Positions 9,488 through 17,825 of a stretch of DNA of 64,000 bases are shown piece by piece (position 1 is the stretch's first letter; each line of letters opens with the position of its first letter). The DNA lies in the NCBI RefSeq assembly GCF_900626095.1, contig NZ_UYZZ01000009.1:62001-126000 (forward strand), given 5' to 3'. Source of the DNA: Clostridium rectalis. GTDB taxonomy: Bacteria > Bacillota > Clostridia > Clostridiales > Clostridiaceae. A model generated the notes under the pieces. That model was not told where the DNA came from. It made no database searches and worked only from the letters and a program-made list of their open reading frames with translations. The position numbers and the translations under genes were made by a program.

Positions 9488-10306
9488 TTAATTTTCTTTT
9501 TTCAATTCGTATTTAATTTTTAAAATCATATCTAGCAATTTTTCTCTAGTCATTACAGTATTATTACAATTAGGTATTTTACTAAATTCATTTTGAAGTT
9601 TATTTAAATTTTCTTTTAAAAACATATAATTATCTATATCACCAATTTCAGGAATTGAATATATCTCAAATTCATCATAATAATTAATAAAATCATCTAT
9701 TCTTAATTTTTTTAGCCAATTACAATTTGCATTTTTATTAAATTGTTTAAAATTTTCTTCTGTAGTTTCATGGATACTAACATTTGTAGGAAACATTTTT
9801 CTTGTTAAAGTTTTATATCCATTGTTAAAACTATTAAATGATATAATCTGATTTGCACTAATATTTGATATATTATAAGGTAAACTTTCATCAAATATTA
9901 TTAAATCAAAATGAGGCTTTAAACTCCTTGTTTCTTCATTTTTGTACCAATATATTTCAGAAATATTTCTGTCTTCATATTCTATACTTAATGATGTATA
10001 ATATCTATCATTTGTTTTGTTTGTCTTAATATTTTTTATGTTTGAATTGTTTGATAACTTTTTAATTTCATCTATTTTTGAACAAAAGTATACAAAAAAA
10101 CTATTTATAGGAGCTACATATAAAACTCTCCTTGGTCTGCTTCTTAAAACTTTACACATAGCTGTAAATGTTTTTCCTAAACCTCTTGATCAATTTACTA
10201 TCATTGTAGAATTTTTATCTTCTACTACTTTTCTTTGATAATCATAAAGAAAAATAAACTCATCATTGTAAAATTTACTTTCATTAAAATTGCTTGTCTC
10301 TAACAT
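9488..10306 (-). pseudogene. P-loop ATPase fragment next to terminase, interrupted by an in-frame TGA
   Basis: From an ATG at 10306 the frame encodes a helicase/terminase-type ATPase domain of 272 positions. A TGA at 10190-10192 falls just before the Walker A motif, which reads TMIVN-stop-SRGLGKT. After it come RRVLYVAPINS and a Walker B FDLIIFDES near residue 135, with no nuclease domain. A Trp would fit well at the stop position (TGG to TGA). Either the gene is dead, it restarts internally at 10159 without a P-loop, or the TGA is read through. The upstream neighbour ends with two terminators. It could be a second packaging ATPase or a helicase. Confidence 0.65.
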
Positions 10307-10343
10307 AATCCACTCTCACTCTCTTATTTTATAAATAATAAAA

Positions 10344-10426
10344 ACACACCAATACTGATGTGCTTTATAATACTTACAAAAATATTCAATAATAAATAAA
10401 GCCACCATCATTTAGACAGTAGCTTT
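10344..10426 (-). terminator. Two tandem hairpins after the 193-aa gene
   Basis: On the minus strand two stem-loops follow the stop at 10476. The first (10398-10426, AAAGCTAC/GTGGCTTT) and the second (10344-10363, GCACATCA/TGGTGTGT) are each followed by T-rich sequence. Together they should end the 10.5-kb transcript before the packaging genes. Confidence 0.6.
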
Positions 10427-10475
10427 GTTTATTAAATTGTTATTAATTAACTTTTAATAAAATTCCTATTTTAAC

Positions 10476-11057
10476 CTATTCCTCTGTTCTTTCTAAACAA
10501 AATTCTTCTAAAACCATACCTGCAAATTCAGTTAAAGCATGTCCCAAAACTTCCTCTTTACATTCATTATCCAATATTAAACCAACATAATCCTCTATCA
10601 AATCAGCTAACTCTAAATAACAGTCGACTGTTTCCTCCATTTCATTGTCTTCACATTCTTCACAACATTCACAGCAATCACAATTGTCTTCATCATAATC
10701 TATTATTTCTACCTGAAACTCTACCTCGTCTCGTCCAGTCTCTAAATAATTAAATAAAGTAGGATTATCCTTTAGAATTTTATTATCTATAATAAAATAA
10801 TTACTACTTGTTATTTTTATTTTATTATTAGATTTTAATGGCTCGACACAGAAACATTTCTCTCCAAATTTAGTAACATAATATTCATTCACATCTGATT
10901 GTAAGTCAATTCCTTTATATTCTTTATAATCCATAATACCAAACTCATACATTAACAAATCTGCTAATTCATAGTTGCAAATTGCTTGTATCTCATCCTC
11001 TTCAGTGAACTTATCTACCACATATTTTATAAATTCATCATAATTATCTAATCTCAT
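10476..11057 (-). CDS. Acidic protein with a clustered-cysteine segment, unknown function
   Basis: This 193-aa, strongly acidic protein is unusual for a run of closely spaced cysteines in the stretch NCDCCECCEECED near residues 128-140, which looks able to bind metal. The flanking parts are helical (ELADLLMYEFG and ELADLIEDYVG repeat a similar theme) and may pack as an alpha-helical dimer. It has a GGAG ribosome-binding site, an AAATTATTTTATA motif copy at 11090-11105 upstream in sense orientation, and terminators downstream, so it is probably its own transcription unit. I do not recognise the family. Confidence 0.6.
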   Translation of the reverse strand: MRLDNYDEFIKYVVDKFTEEDEIQAICNYELADLLMYEFGIMDYKEYKGIDLQSDVNEYYVTKFGEKCFCVEPLKSNNKIKITSSNYFIIDNKILKDNPTLFNYLETGRDEVEFQVEIIDYDEDNCDCCECCEECEDNEMEETVDCYLELADLIEDYVGLILDNECKEEVLGHALTEFAGMVLEEFCLERTEE

Positions 11058-11114
11058 ATTTAAAATCTCCTTTATAATTATATTTCATTAAATTATTTTA
11101 TATTATTTTGTTTT

Positions 11115-12332
11115 TTAATTTAAAATAATATCATATGTAATTCTTCTACCTCTACCTTCTTGAAAAATATCAAATATAATTCCTGCTTTTGAACCTGTTA
11201 ATAAATCATCACTATAATCATCACTTCCCATAATACTAGGAGTTATTATTATCTCACAATTATTGTTAATACCATTCATAACTGTTTTATTCATTTTGTG
11301 ATGTAAATGTCCTAAGTACAAATAATCTATAAAAGTCCTATATTGCATAGATAAGTTTTGTATTGCTTTTTCTATGTTTTTTATTTTATGTTTTCCAAAA
11401 ATTTTATATCCAAATATGTCTAATTTAATATTTCCATCCTCATACTCAGGAATTATTATCCTATTATTTTCAGATAACATGTCTTTTATGTACATAAACA
11501 CAACTCTTTCCATATTCTCTTTAGGAAACATATCTGCTTTAGTACCTAAAGGTCTTATTTGACTATGGTTTCCTGTATAAGAGTGATGATAAGTTATTTC
11601 AATATGCTTAGATAATTCATTTAAAAAATTAACCATATATCTTGCATACCTTATTACCATATCTGTCATCCCCATTTGCAAACTCATCAATTGAGATACT
11701 CTTAAACACATTCCTTCTATGTTATCTCCTAGATTCAAAATATGTATATGATTCAATTTTTGCTCATTGCAAACATTTAATATTTCTTCTGTAATTTGAT
11801 TCATCCTTTGATAAAATATATCCTCAGAATAATTATTATTTAAACTTGAAAATATTTTCCCGAAATGTTCATCGGCTAAAACAACTACTCCTTCTTTTGG
11901 TGAATTATTTTCTTTAATTATTGGTTTAAATTCTGGCACATTCACTCGTCCTATAGACTTTTGCAATTCTTCAAATAATAAATCATTTCTTGATTTTTCT
12001 CTGAGAATTTTATTATATTCTATAGATATAGTTTGTTTCTTTTTTCTCTCTTCTTCTAATTCAATCTTTTTCATTTCTATTTCATTTAAAATATCATCAT
12101 CTTTTATATTATTCTTCATTTTATTTTTAAAATATTTCATTACATTGTAAGAACTGAACTCTGTTGTATTACAGGCTTTTCTCAGAGAATCTCTATGTAT
12201 ATTTAGATTTAAATAATCAATAATGCTTTGCCAATCTAAATCTTGTGGGTTTTCTTCGCATTTGATTTCTATAAGTCTTAACCCGTATTCAAAATCCGTT
12301 TCATTTTCTTTTTTTAAATATCTATTCGACAT
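11115..12332 (-). CDS. Calcineurin-like metallophosphoesterase with N-terminal helical domain
   Basis: This 405-aa protein starts at the ATG at 12332 after AGGAGAGAGG. The metal-site motifs are in order: ADEHFGK (DxH type, about 155), LGDNIEG (GDx2E, about 205), GNHS (GNH, about 255) and GHLHH (GHxH, about 345). These are diagnostic of calcineurin-like phosphoesterases, which hydrolyse phosphodiesters on nucleic acids or nucleotides. The first 90 residues look like an HTH-type helical domain, followed by a short coiled coil (ELEEERKKKQ). It may be an SbcD-like DNA-processing enzyme or a phage repair factor, but no SbcC partner is seen. Confidence 0.85.
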   Translation of the reverse strand: MSNRYLKKENETDFEYGLRLIEIKCEENPQDLDWQSIIDYLNLNIHRDSLRKACNTTEFSSYNVMKYFKNKMKNNIKDDDILNEIEMKKIELEEERKKKQTISIEYNKILREKSRNDLLFEELQKSIGRVNVPEFKPIIKENNSPKEGVVVLADEHFGKIFSSLNNNYSEDIFYQRMNQITEEILNVCNEQKLNHIHILNLGDNIEGMCLRVSQLMSLQMGMTDMVIRYARYMVNFLNELSKHIEITYHHSYTGNHSQIRPLGTKADMFPKENMERVVFMYIKDMLSENNRIIIPEYEDGNIKLDIFGYKIFGKHKIKNIEKAIQNLSMQYRTFIDYLYLGHLHHKMNKTVMNGINNNCEIIITPSIMGSDDYSDDLLTGSKAGIIFDIFQEGRGRRITYDIILN

Positions 12333-12379
12333 TACCTCTCTCCTTTTAAAATACAATTATTGAATTATTTTATATTTAA

Positions 12380-12526
12380 TTAATCCAATAAGAACTCACA
12401 TCCATTTTCACAATAAACCACTACTGTATTAACTCCAATTGCTTCTGTACTAAATTCATCTAATATTATTTCTCTACCACATTCTTTACATCTGATTTTT
12501 TGTCCATATCTTTCTTTCATATTCAT
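12380..12526 (-). CDS. Small zinc-binding protein (48 aa)
   Basis: This 48-aa frame starts after an AAAAGGAGA ribosome-binding site. It has a CKEC pair near residues 13-16 and a C-x3-C pair (CENGC) near 39-43, a minimal zinc ribbon. It lies between the phosphoesterase and the antirepressor genes and ends next to a copy of the dispersed motif. Small zinc ribbons of this kind are common in phages, and the function is unknown. Confidence 0.6.
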   Translation of the reverse strand: MNMKERYGQKIRCKECGREIILDEFSTEAIGVNTVVVYCENGCEFLLD

Positions 12527-12574
12527 CTTTTAAAAATTCTCCTTTTAAAATATGTATTATTTATATTTATTAAA

Positions 12575-13351
12575 TTATTTATCCATTCTTAAATCACTAT
12601 ATTGACTTTTACAAATATTTTCTATGATTTTAGACCTTTCTTCAAAGATTACTCCTGCTGTAACCAATCCGATTATCATATTCTGTAAAAAATCTATTGC
12701 TTTATTATGTTTTATTTGTAAATGCTCTCTTGTTTCTTTATCAACATAACCTAATTTACTTCTTACTTCATTTGCTTTAAATCCTAATAAATTTTGATTT
12801 ATCATATTACTTTCTCTAATCATTAAATAATTAATATCAAATTCAGTAACATTATTATGCTTACTAGAATAATCTTTTATAATTGCTTCTTTCATTAAAT
12901 TATAATTTTCTTTCTCTGGTTCTCTAACTTCATTATGTTGCTGAAGTCCTCGAATTGATTTTTCAATTAATATAAAATATTGTCTAAACCTATATGAGTT
13001 TTCTGTTCTTGCCATCATAGATAAATGTTTTGCCATTTCTATAGATATAGAAAAATCTTTAGCAAAATTTCCTTCAGACCTTGATTTGTCTCCATTCGTC
13101 TTAAAGAAGAGTGACTTCCAATCAATATTTTCTTTGAAAAATTCATTGTTTAATATGTTTTTCTTACTCCATCTTGACCAGTTTGTTTCTTTTAAACCTA
13201 ATTTAAGATATAGTTCTCTAGCACTGTCAATTTCTTTCGCCTCATTTATTAATAATTCTGGAAATTTTCTTTGACATTCCATTGTTAATTTAACTTCTTC
13301 TTCATTAAAACCTAAAACTTCTTTTAAAAATCTTTTACTAAATTTTTTCAT
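12575..13351 (-). CDS. AntA/AntB-type antirepressor
   Basis: This 258-aa protein carries the AntA/AntB domain in residues about 40-140: SARELYLKLGL, WSRWSKKNIL, ENIDW, then SIEMAKHLSMMARTE and YFILIEKS, matching the family order. Such proteins inactivate phage repressors to trigger lytic growth. The C-terminal 110 residues are helical and similar in layout to the second AntA protein at 26.0-26.8 kb (INQNLLGFKANEVR against LNEVIIGMSAKEYR). The Shine-Dalgarno GCTGTAGGAGG (13359-13369) is perfectly complementary over ten bases to a segment of the upstream hairpin, which points to RNA-based control like that of phage P1 ant. Confidence 0.85.
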   Translation of the reverse strand: MKKFSKRFLKEVLGFNEEEVKLTMECQRKFPELLINEAKEIDSARELYLKLGLKETNWSRWSKKNILNNEFFKENIDWKSLFFKTNGDKSRSEGNFAKDFSISIEMAKHLSMMARTENSYRFRQYFILIEKSIRGLQQHNEVREPEKENYNLMKEAIIKDYSSKHNNVTEFDINYLMIRESNMINQNLLGFKANEVRSKLGYVDKETREHLQIKHNKAIDFLQNMIIGLVTAGVIFEERSKIIENICKSQYSDLRMDK

Positions 13352-13358
13352 ACTTATG

Positions 13359-13497
13359 CCTCCTACAGCTTAAAAATTAGATAACTAAAAAGCTATCTTT
13401 GAAGAAGGAATTAAATCCGTTCTATCCCTTCTCCTTAGTATCTAAATCGCTGTAGGAGTGCGATAGAGTGTTTAATTCACTCTTCAAAAATAGCTTT
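13359..13497 (-). ncRNA. C4-like antisense leader RNA of the antirepressor
   Basis: On the minus strand, 13471-13497 pairs with 13389-13415 in 24 of 27 positions to form a long stem. Inside it is a second stem (CTATC and CTCCT with AGGAG and GATAG) capped by an 18-base loop. The inner arm and loop contain CTCCTACAGC (13449-13458), an exact complement of the antirepressor Shine-Dalgarno GCTGTAGGAG at 13360-13369. The two pairings exclude each other. This matches the logic of P1/P7 C4 RNA, which blocks ant translation and is released by processing. The element begins 28 bases after a tRNA gene on the same strand. Confidence 0.7.
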
Positions 13498-13525
13498 GAA
13501 AATTCATTATTAAATTATGTAAATT

Positions 13526-13600
13526 TGGCATGGACTGAGGGATTCGAACCCTCACTAACAGTTTTGGAGACTGTCGTGCTACACATTACACTAAACCCAT
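13526..13600 (-). tRNA. tRNA-Trp (CCA)
   Basis: This is a complete cloverleaf on the minus strand. The acceptor stem ATGGGTT/AGTCCAT is followed by discriminator G and an encoded CCA. The D stem is GTGT/GCAC, the anticodon stem ACAGT/ACTGT with loop CTCCAAA, and the T arm GAGGG-TTCGAAT-CCCTC. The anticodon CCA (13565-13567) reads UGG. The D stem has a U11-A24 pair, the arrangement that raises UGA misreading in the E. coli Hirsh suppressor and is also natural in Bacillus. It lies upstream of the C4-like leader and antirepressor, so tRNA excision could free the 5' end of that RNA. Confidence 0.95.
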
Positions 13601-13621
13601 ATACTTTTTCTATAAATACTA

Positions 13622-13713
13622 AAAATTCACCCATCATGTAAGATAAAAGATGAATTTTATGATATCTACAAATTATTTTAAATTTAATAAAGAGGCAGAT
13701 ATAACTATCTACC
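13622..13713 (-). terminator. Two terminator-like hairpins between the T5orf172 gene and the tRNA
   Basis: On the minus strand the first hairpin (13694-13713, GGTAGATA/TATCTGCC) and the second (13622-13658, AAAATTCA/TGAATTTT, followed by TTTT) lie just upstream of the tRNA. They would stop transcripts coming from the PhoH region, so the tRNA and antirepressor probably have their own promoter or rely on antitermination. A dyad CTATG-N12-CATAG centred on the palindrome CTTGTACAAG lies nearby at about 13726-13748. Confidence 0.5.
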
Positions 13714-13754
13714 CCTAATTAGTTTAGTCTATGCTTGTACAAGTCATAGCTATA

Positions 13755-14048
13755 TTACATTTTTAACTTTTTAAAATATTCTTTTTCAATTTTATCTCTT
13801 TTTATCCATTGCTTAATGGAATCTCCATAATTAAACCATTCGTTTTTTACTCTTTCTAAACTAAAATAATTATGCAGACTGCATTCATAATCCATATTGC
13901 AATTATCTATTTTATGTATTAATTCCAAATTACAGTTAGATGTTTCTAGTTGTTTAATTCTTCTTTTTAAATTTCTAGTAAATCCAATTTTAACTAGATC
14001 AGCAGATGTATCTAATATAAAATAGACTGTACCATTTTTATTATTCAT
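13755..14048 (-). CDS. T5orf172/MUG113-type GIY-YIG superfamily protein
   Basis: This 97-aa protein matches the small T5orf172 (MUG113) branch of the GIY-YIG nuclease fold: VYFILDTSADLVKIGFTRN (GIY/YIG equivalents), then RRIKQLETSN, the short strand LELIHKID and the conserved ESLHNYF-like helix (ECSLHNYFSLERVKNEWFNY) with its final WF. These proteins are often encoded by phages and may act as DNA nicking or binding factors. The length equals a single domain. It sits 17 bases after the 70-aa gene, probably in one operon with the PhoH-type ATPase. Confidence 0.75.
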   Translation of the reverse strand: MNNKNGTVYFILDTSADLVKIGFTRNLKRRIKQLETSNCNLELIHKIDNCNMDYECSLHNYFSLERVKNEWFNYGDSIKQWIKRDKIEKEYFKKLKM

Positions 14049-14065
14049 ATAATTTCCCTTTTCTT

Positions 14066-14278
14066 TTATTCTTCTGGAATCTCTTCAACTTTATCAGTTA
14101 TTGATATTTTTACAAACTTACCATTAAATTTATTTATTAAGTATTTTAAATCTTTTTCCCCTTCGTCTTCTAATTCAGCCATCAACATTCCTTCTTGTAG
14201 ACTATCTACATTTAATGTACCTTCAATATCTAATTTATGAGTTGTTATTATTTTTTCATTTATTGACTGCTTCGCCAT
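14066..14278 (-). CDS. Small acidic protein, unknown function
   Basis: This 70-aa protein has an AGGGAGAG ribosome-binding site and no recognisable motif beyond alternating strands (TTHKLDIEGTLNVD) and an acidic middle (AELEDEGEKD). It lies between the PIN-PhoH ATPase and the T5orf172 gene with short gaps, so it is likely cotranscribed. It could be a small regulator or inhibitor of a neighbour, but nothing in the sequence shows that. Confidence 0.5.
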   Translation of the reverse strand: MAKQSINEKIITTHKLDIEGTLNVDSLQEGMLMAELEDEGEKDLKYLINKFNGKFVKISITDKVEEIPEE

Positions 14279-14315
14279 TATAAAATCTCTCCCTTAAAAA
14301 TATTATTTTATACTA

Positions 14316-15539
14316 TTAAAAATCTGCAAATAACTTACTTGCACTAGATCTTACATCTTCATCAAGCACTACTATCCCTACTAATGGATTCCCTTTTGCA
14401 TATTTTATAAATTGAATCAATCCGTTATCATGCACATATTTTGCCTCAGCTTGTTTCCAATCTCCTACAAAAGCCACACATGAGTTACTTCCTATTCTTG
14501 AACCTATTAATTTAAATATTTTCTTATTTAAATCTTCACATTCATCAACTAAAACAAATGTATCTTTTAAACTCATACCCTTCATATAATATGGTATTTC
14601 CATTTCCAATTGTCCTTTTATTACCATATCATTTAATTGAAATTCTCCACCATCTAAATTTTGTTCTATTGGTTTGTAAAATTCTCTTATTTTATCTTCC
14701 TTTGTACCTTTTAGATAACCAATTTCCTCACCTGATCCTAAAGGATTTCTTACTAACATTATCTTAGAATAATTTCCTTTATCTAAAACATGATATACTG
14801 CTGATCTAATACTGAGAACAGTTTTCCCACTCCCAAAATTACCTGCTATTATTTTAATAGGAATATTCTTATCCATTAACAAATCTAAAGCACATCGTTG
14901 TTTACTATTCCATCCCTTGATAACTTTTGATGGAGGTAGTTTTATTAAATTCAGCTTCCCATTATTAAATCTATATTCATAAACTTTATCTAAGTCTGTA
15001 TTTTTCAAAATTAAATATTCATTTTCCAATAAATTCAATGAATTGTTTTTCTTTTCATATTGTAAAAATAATTTATTAACATCATCTGTATTTCCTATGA
15101 ATTCTTTAAAGCCTTTATATTCATCTTCTTGTTGAATTAGTCTCATTGAGTCTAAGTGAAACATTTCCTTGGCTATTTTATAAGCTAAAATATCATTACT
15201 TATAAACTTAACTTCATTTCTCTGACTTTCTTCATAAGCAGTTGCAATAATTAAATTATCATTACTCTGCTCTAAATGCTTTTCATCACAAATCTTTCTA
15301 TGTTTGTCTTCACATAATATTATTTTATACTTATCTTCGTTGTGAATTATATGTCTTAATGCGATTCTTCCTCTAAATTTAACTTCATTGTCTTTTCTGG
15401 AGTCTGTTTTTATTGATTCTAATTCTTCAATAACTATACTAGATAAATACAATTCACCATATTCCTCTAATAATATATCTAAGTTATTAGTATGTAATAA
15501 AATGTTTGTATCTATGAACACTTTGATATTTTTATCCAT
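14316..15539 (-). CDS. PIN-PhoH fusion ATPase (YlaK/PhoH2-like)
   Basis: This is a 407-aa protein from the ATG at 15539, after AAAGGGAG. Residues 1-130 are a PIN nuclease domain (VFIDTNILLH, EELESI, FISNDILAYKIA), with the conserved acidic residues Asp7, Glu and Asp. Residues about 225-405 are a PhoH-type ATPase with Walker A GNFGSGKT and Walker B FVLVDECEDL. This pairing matches PhoH2/YlaK proteins, which couple RNA cleavage to ATP-driven unwinding. Phages often carry phoH-like genes. The leader holds a 9-bp hairpin at 15564-15587. Confidence 0.9.
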   Translation of the reverse strand: MDKNIKVFIDTNILLHTNNLDILLEEYGELYLSSIVIEELESIKTDSRKDNEVKFRGRIALRHIIHNEDKYKIILCEDKHRKICDEKHLEQSNDNLIIATAYEESQRNEVKFISNDILAYKIAKEMFHLDSMRLIQQEDEYKGFKEFIGNTDDVNKLFLQYEKKNNSLNLLENEYLILKNTDLDKVYEYRFNNGKLNLIKLPPSKVIKGWNSKQRCALDLLMDKNIPIKIIAGNFGSGKTVLSIRSAVYHVLDKGNYSKIMLVRNPLGSGEEIGYLKGTKEDKIREFYKPIEQNLDGGEFQLNDMVIKGQLEMEIPYYMKGMSLKDTFVLVDECEDLNKKIFKLIGSRIGSNSCVAFVGDWKQAEAKYVHDNGLIQFIKYAKGNPLVGIVVLDEDVRSSASKLFADF

Positions 15540-15563
15540 TATAATACTCCCTTTCTTACAGAG

Positions 15564-15587
15564 GTGAGAGAATCTGAGTTCTCTCAC
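15564..15587 (-). promoter_or_regulatory. Hairpin in the PhoH leader
   Basis: A perfect 9-bp inverted repeat, GTGAGAGAA/TTCTCTCAC, with a 6-base loop lies 25 bases upstream of the PIN-PhoH start. No T-run follows on either strand, so it is more likely an mRNA-stability or operator element than a terminator. Confidence 0.5.
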
Positions 15588-15643
15588 ATATAAGTTTATT
15601 TATGTATAATTATACATTTGTTAAAAATTATTTTATATTTATT

Positions 15644-15928
15644 TTATTTATGTGCTTCTTTTACTTTTTCTTTTAATTTTTTTCCTACTTTGAATGCAGG
15701 TACTACTGATGCAGGTATAGTTATTTCTTCTCCTGTAGACGGATTCCTGCCTTGTCTCTCAGCCCTCTGTCTAGTTTCAAAAGTACCAAATCCTATTAAC
15801 TGTACCTTTTCTCCGCATTCTAGTGCTTCCTCAACACTTTCTATAAATGCCTTTAAAGCTAACTCTGCATCCTTCTGTGTTAATCCTGATTTCTCACTCA
15901 TTTTTATTAATAAACCTTTTTTATTCAT
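15644..15928 (-). CDS. HU-family DNA-binding protein
   Basis: This 94-aa protein is a full-length HU/IHF family member: a helical N-terminus (KKGLLIKMSEKSGLTQKDAE), then the conserved VQLIGFGTFETRQRAERQGRNP, the beta-arm region with TGEEITIPAS, and the closing VPAFKVGKKLKEKV. HU bends and compacts DNA. A phage copy can organise the plasmid form, assist replication or fit the transcription machinery. It has a GGAGAG ribosome-binding site and stands alone between motif copies at 15625 and 15970. Confidence 0.95.
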   Translation of the reverse strand: MNKKGLLIKMSEKSGLTQKDAELALKAFIESVEEALECGEKVQLIGFGTFETRQRAERQGRNPSTGEEITIPASVVPAFKVGKKLKEKVKEAHK

Positions 15929-16084
15929 AATTGTACTCTCCTTTTTATAATTATATTTTTTAAATTATTAAGTTATTTTACATAAAATAACGAATTTATT
16001 ACATTTATTTATTGTTAAAATATATTCCATTTTAATCCATCGCAACTTTATTTCCTTCTAATATTTTCCATTAGATATTACTTT

Positions 16085-16750
16085 TTAATTTTTAAATACA
16101 ATATTAAATTCAATATCCTTATTAAATCTAATAGGAATATATCTACCCTTACAAATTAAATTATAATGATAAAGCCCAATTAAATCTGTATCTTGTACAA
16201 AGTCAAGTTCTAATTTGTTTATATAATTTATAAAATTAATATTCTTATCTTTACAGGAATATATATTATCTTCTTTTTTATTGTATGAATCAATTATTTC
16301 TTTAAGTGTTTCGATGTCTTTTAATTCTATATGGTCTATTTTCTTTATTTCAGAATAAAATAATTTTTTAATCTTATCTATTTGAATATTTCTAATAGAT
16401 TCATACAAATCTTTGTACTCCCTTATAATATTCTCATAAGTATATATTAATTTTTTATAATTTTTTCTATTTCCATTAAACAAAGAGTTCATATTATTTT
16501 TCAAGTTATACTTAATTCTATATAATACATTTCTTCTTTTTATATAGAAATTTAAAGCATTTTCAATTGCACTATTATAATTATCTGTGTAAATACGCAT
16601 TAATCTTTGGTATATCTCATACAAGTGAATAAACTCTTCTGGATAATATGTTTCCATATCAAAGGTTAATAGTTCATATTCGACTTTTTTAATATGTCTC
16701 TTTATCAAATCTAAATCACTTTTGATTTCTCTTTCTAAAAAACAGTTCAT
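16085..16750 (-). CDS. Helical protein of unknown function (221 aa)
   Basis: This 221-aa protein is almost wholly alpha-helical and rich in Lys, Asn, Ile and Tyr, with long amphipathic stretches (SDLDLIKRHIKKVEYELL; EYKDLYESIRNIQIDKIKKL). It has an AAAGGAGA ribosome-binding site overlapped by a small dyad AGTGA-N4-TCACT at 16766-16779, a possible operator or translational hairpin. No family was recognised. It lies in the block between HU and the RNA polymerase genes. Confidence 0.5.
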   Translation of the reverse strand: MNCFLEREIKSDLDLIKRHIKKVEYELLTFDMETYYPEEFIHLYEIYQRLMRIYTDNYNSAIENALNFYIKRRNVLYRIKYNLKNNMNSLFNGNRKNYKKLIYTYENIIREYKDLYESIRNIQIDKIKKLFYSEIKKIDHIELKDIETLKEIIDSYNKKEDNIYSCKDKNINFINYINKLELDFVQDTDLIGLYHYNLICKGRYIPIRFNKDIEFNIVFKN

Positions 16751-16822
16751 ATAAAATTCTCCTTTAGTGATTGGTCACTACCCTTTATTTTTATATAAAT
16801 CCTTGTAGATAACATACTTTAT

Positions 16823-16960
16823 TTATTTTATTTTTAAGTCACTCATTAGTAAATAAGCCAACTTATTTAGTTTATTATTTGTTTGGAATTGAAATATTAA
16901 TTCTTTATTCTCTTTTTTTTAATTTCCTCTTAAAAATTCCTCACCTGATACAAGTTTCAT
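16823..16960 (-). pseudogene. Short gene interrupted by an in-frame TAA
   Basis: An ATG at 16960 follows the strong site AAAGGAGTGTTGAAA and reads 13 codons (through EEFLRGN) to a TAA at 16919-16921. The same frame then continues without interruption for 31 codons (LIFQFQTNNKLNKLAY) to a second TAA at 16823-16825. The strong initiation site and the clean continuation suggest a 45-aa protein broken by one nonsense change. Alternatively the 13-aa peptide is a leader peptide for the gene at 16750. Confidence 0.4.
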
Positions 16961-17082
16961 TTTCAACACTCCTTTTTAATACCTTCCCTTTTAAAATAGG
17001 AGGGAGGGATTGGGTAAATACAAATCTACCCATATCAATGAAAAAAATTATCTATTTAATTAAGTTACTTCCTATTGTCAAA

Positions 17083-17739
17083 TTATTTTATATTATTTAA
17101 TTTATTTATATTTTTATTTATAACAACATCTTCACTATTACACAAAGCTACTTTAAATGGACTGGTAATTACATTGTAGTTCATAGGTAATTTCATTTCT
17201 ATTAATTCACATAATGAAATTGCATCATTTTGATTCATTAATAATTTACCATCTTTATTTCTTGGTATTTCAAATATAATAATCTTATCTTTCTTTACTT
17301 TTTCTTTTTCATGAAAAAATTTATTATATTTCTCATTAGATTCTTTTTCTTGTTGTTTTCTTTTTTCACATTCTTTTTTATATTCCTTTTCATTTTCTTC
17401 AAATTTTATATTCCATTCTTCTAATAACTCATTATATTTATTTTTTATATCTACATCGTAATCTTCTATTGTTTCTGCAACATATGTAATATTGTAAATT
17501 ATATTTCCATTAGTATCTCTTGTTTTCTTTTGAATTTTTGTATACTTTTCTAATTCTTCTAAATAAATTTCTTCATTTACTTCAAATTCAAAATCCATTT
17601 CTTTTTCTAAAACTTTAACTCTTTCTAATGTTTCAGTATTTTCCACTAAGCTTGGTTTACTGTATTCGGATTCATATAAGCTCCAATATTTTCTAACCTT
17701 TCTTCCTAAGAATACACTTTTTACATTTTTCTTTTCCAT
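17083..17739 (-). CDS. Coiled-coil protein, unknown function (218 aa)
   Basis: This 218-aa protein has a charged helical centre (about 100-150: EENEKEYKKECEKRKQQ, then EKEKVKKDK) flanked by shorter folded parts, ending in a compact KIIIFEIPRNKDGKLLMNQNDA strand-helix region. It has an AAAGAGAG ribosome-binding site. A copy of the dispersed motif lies at 17819-17831 in its leader, and the structured RNA block at 17.8-18.1 kb is immediately upstream. I recognise no family. Confidence 0.5.
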   Translation of the reverse strand: MEKKNVKSVFLGRKVRKYWSLYESEYSKPSLVENTETLERVKVLEKEMDFEFEVNEEIYLEELEKYTKIQKKTRDTNGNIIYNITYVAETIEDYDVDIKNKYNELLEEWNIKFEENEKEYKKECEKRKQQEKESNEKYNKFFHEKEKVKKDKIIIFEIPRNKDGKLLMNQNDAISLCELIEMKLPMNYNVITSPFKVALCNSEDVVINKNINKLNNIK

Positions 17740-17825
17740 AATTTAAACACTCTCTTTCTGGCTATGCCAATATATTTTTATTTTAAGAACTATGTTCTAT
17801 ATCAATATACCTATTGTTAAATTAT

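Noticed and set aside
15564-15587. Hairpin before PhoH as a rho-independent terminator
   Set aside because: No T-run on either side; listed as a regulatory hairpin instead.
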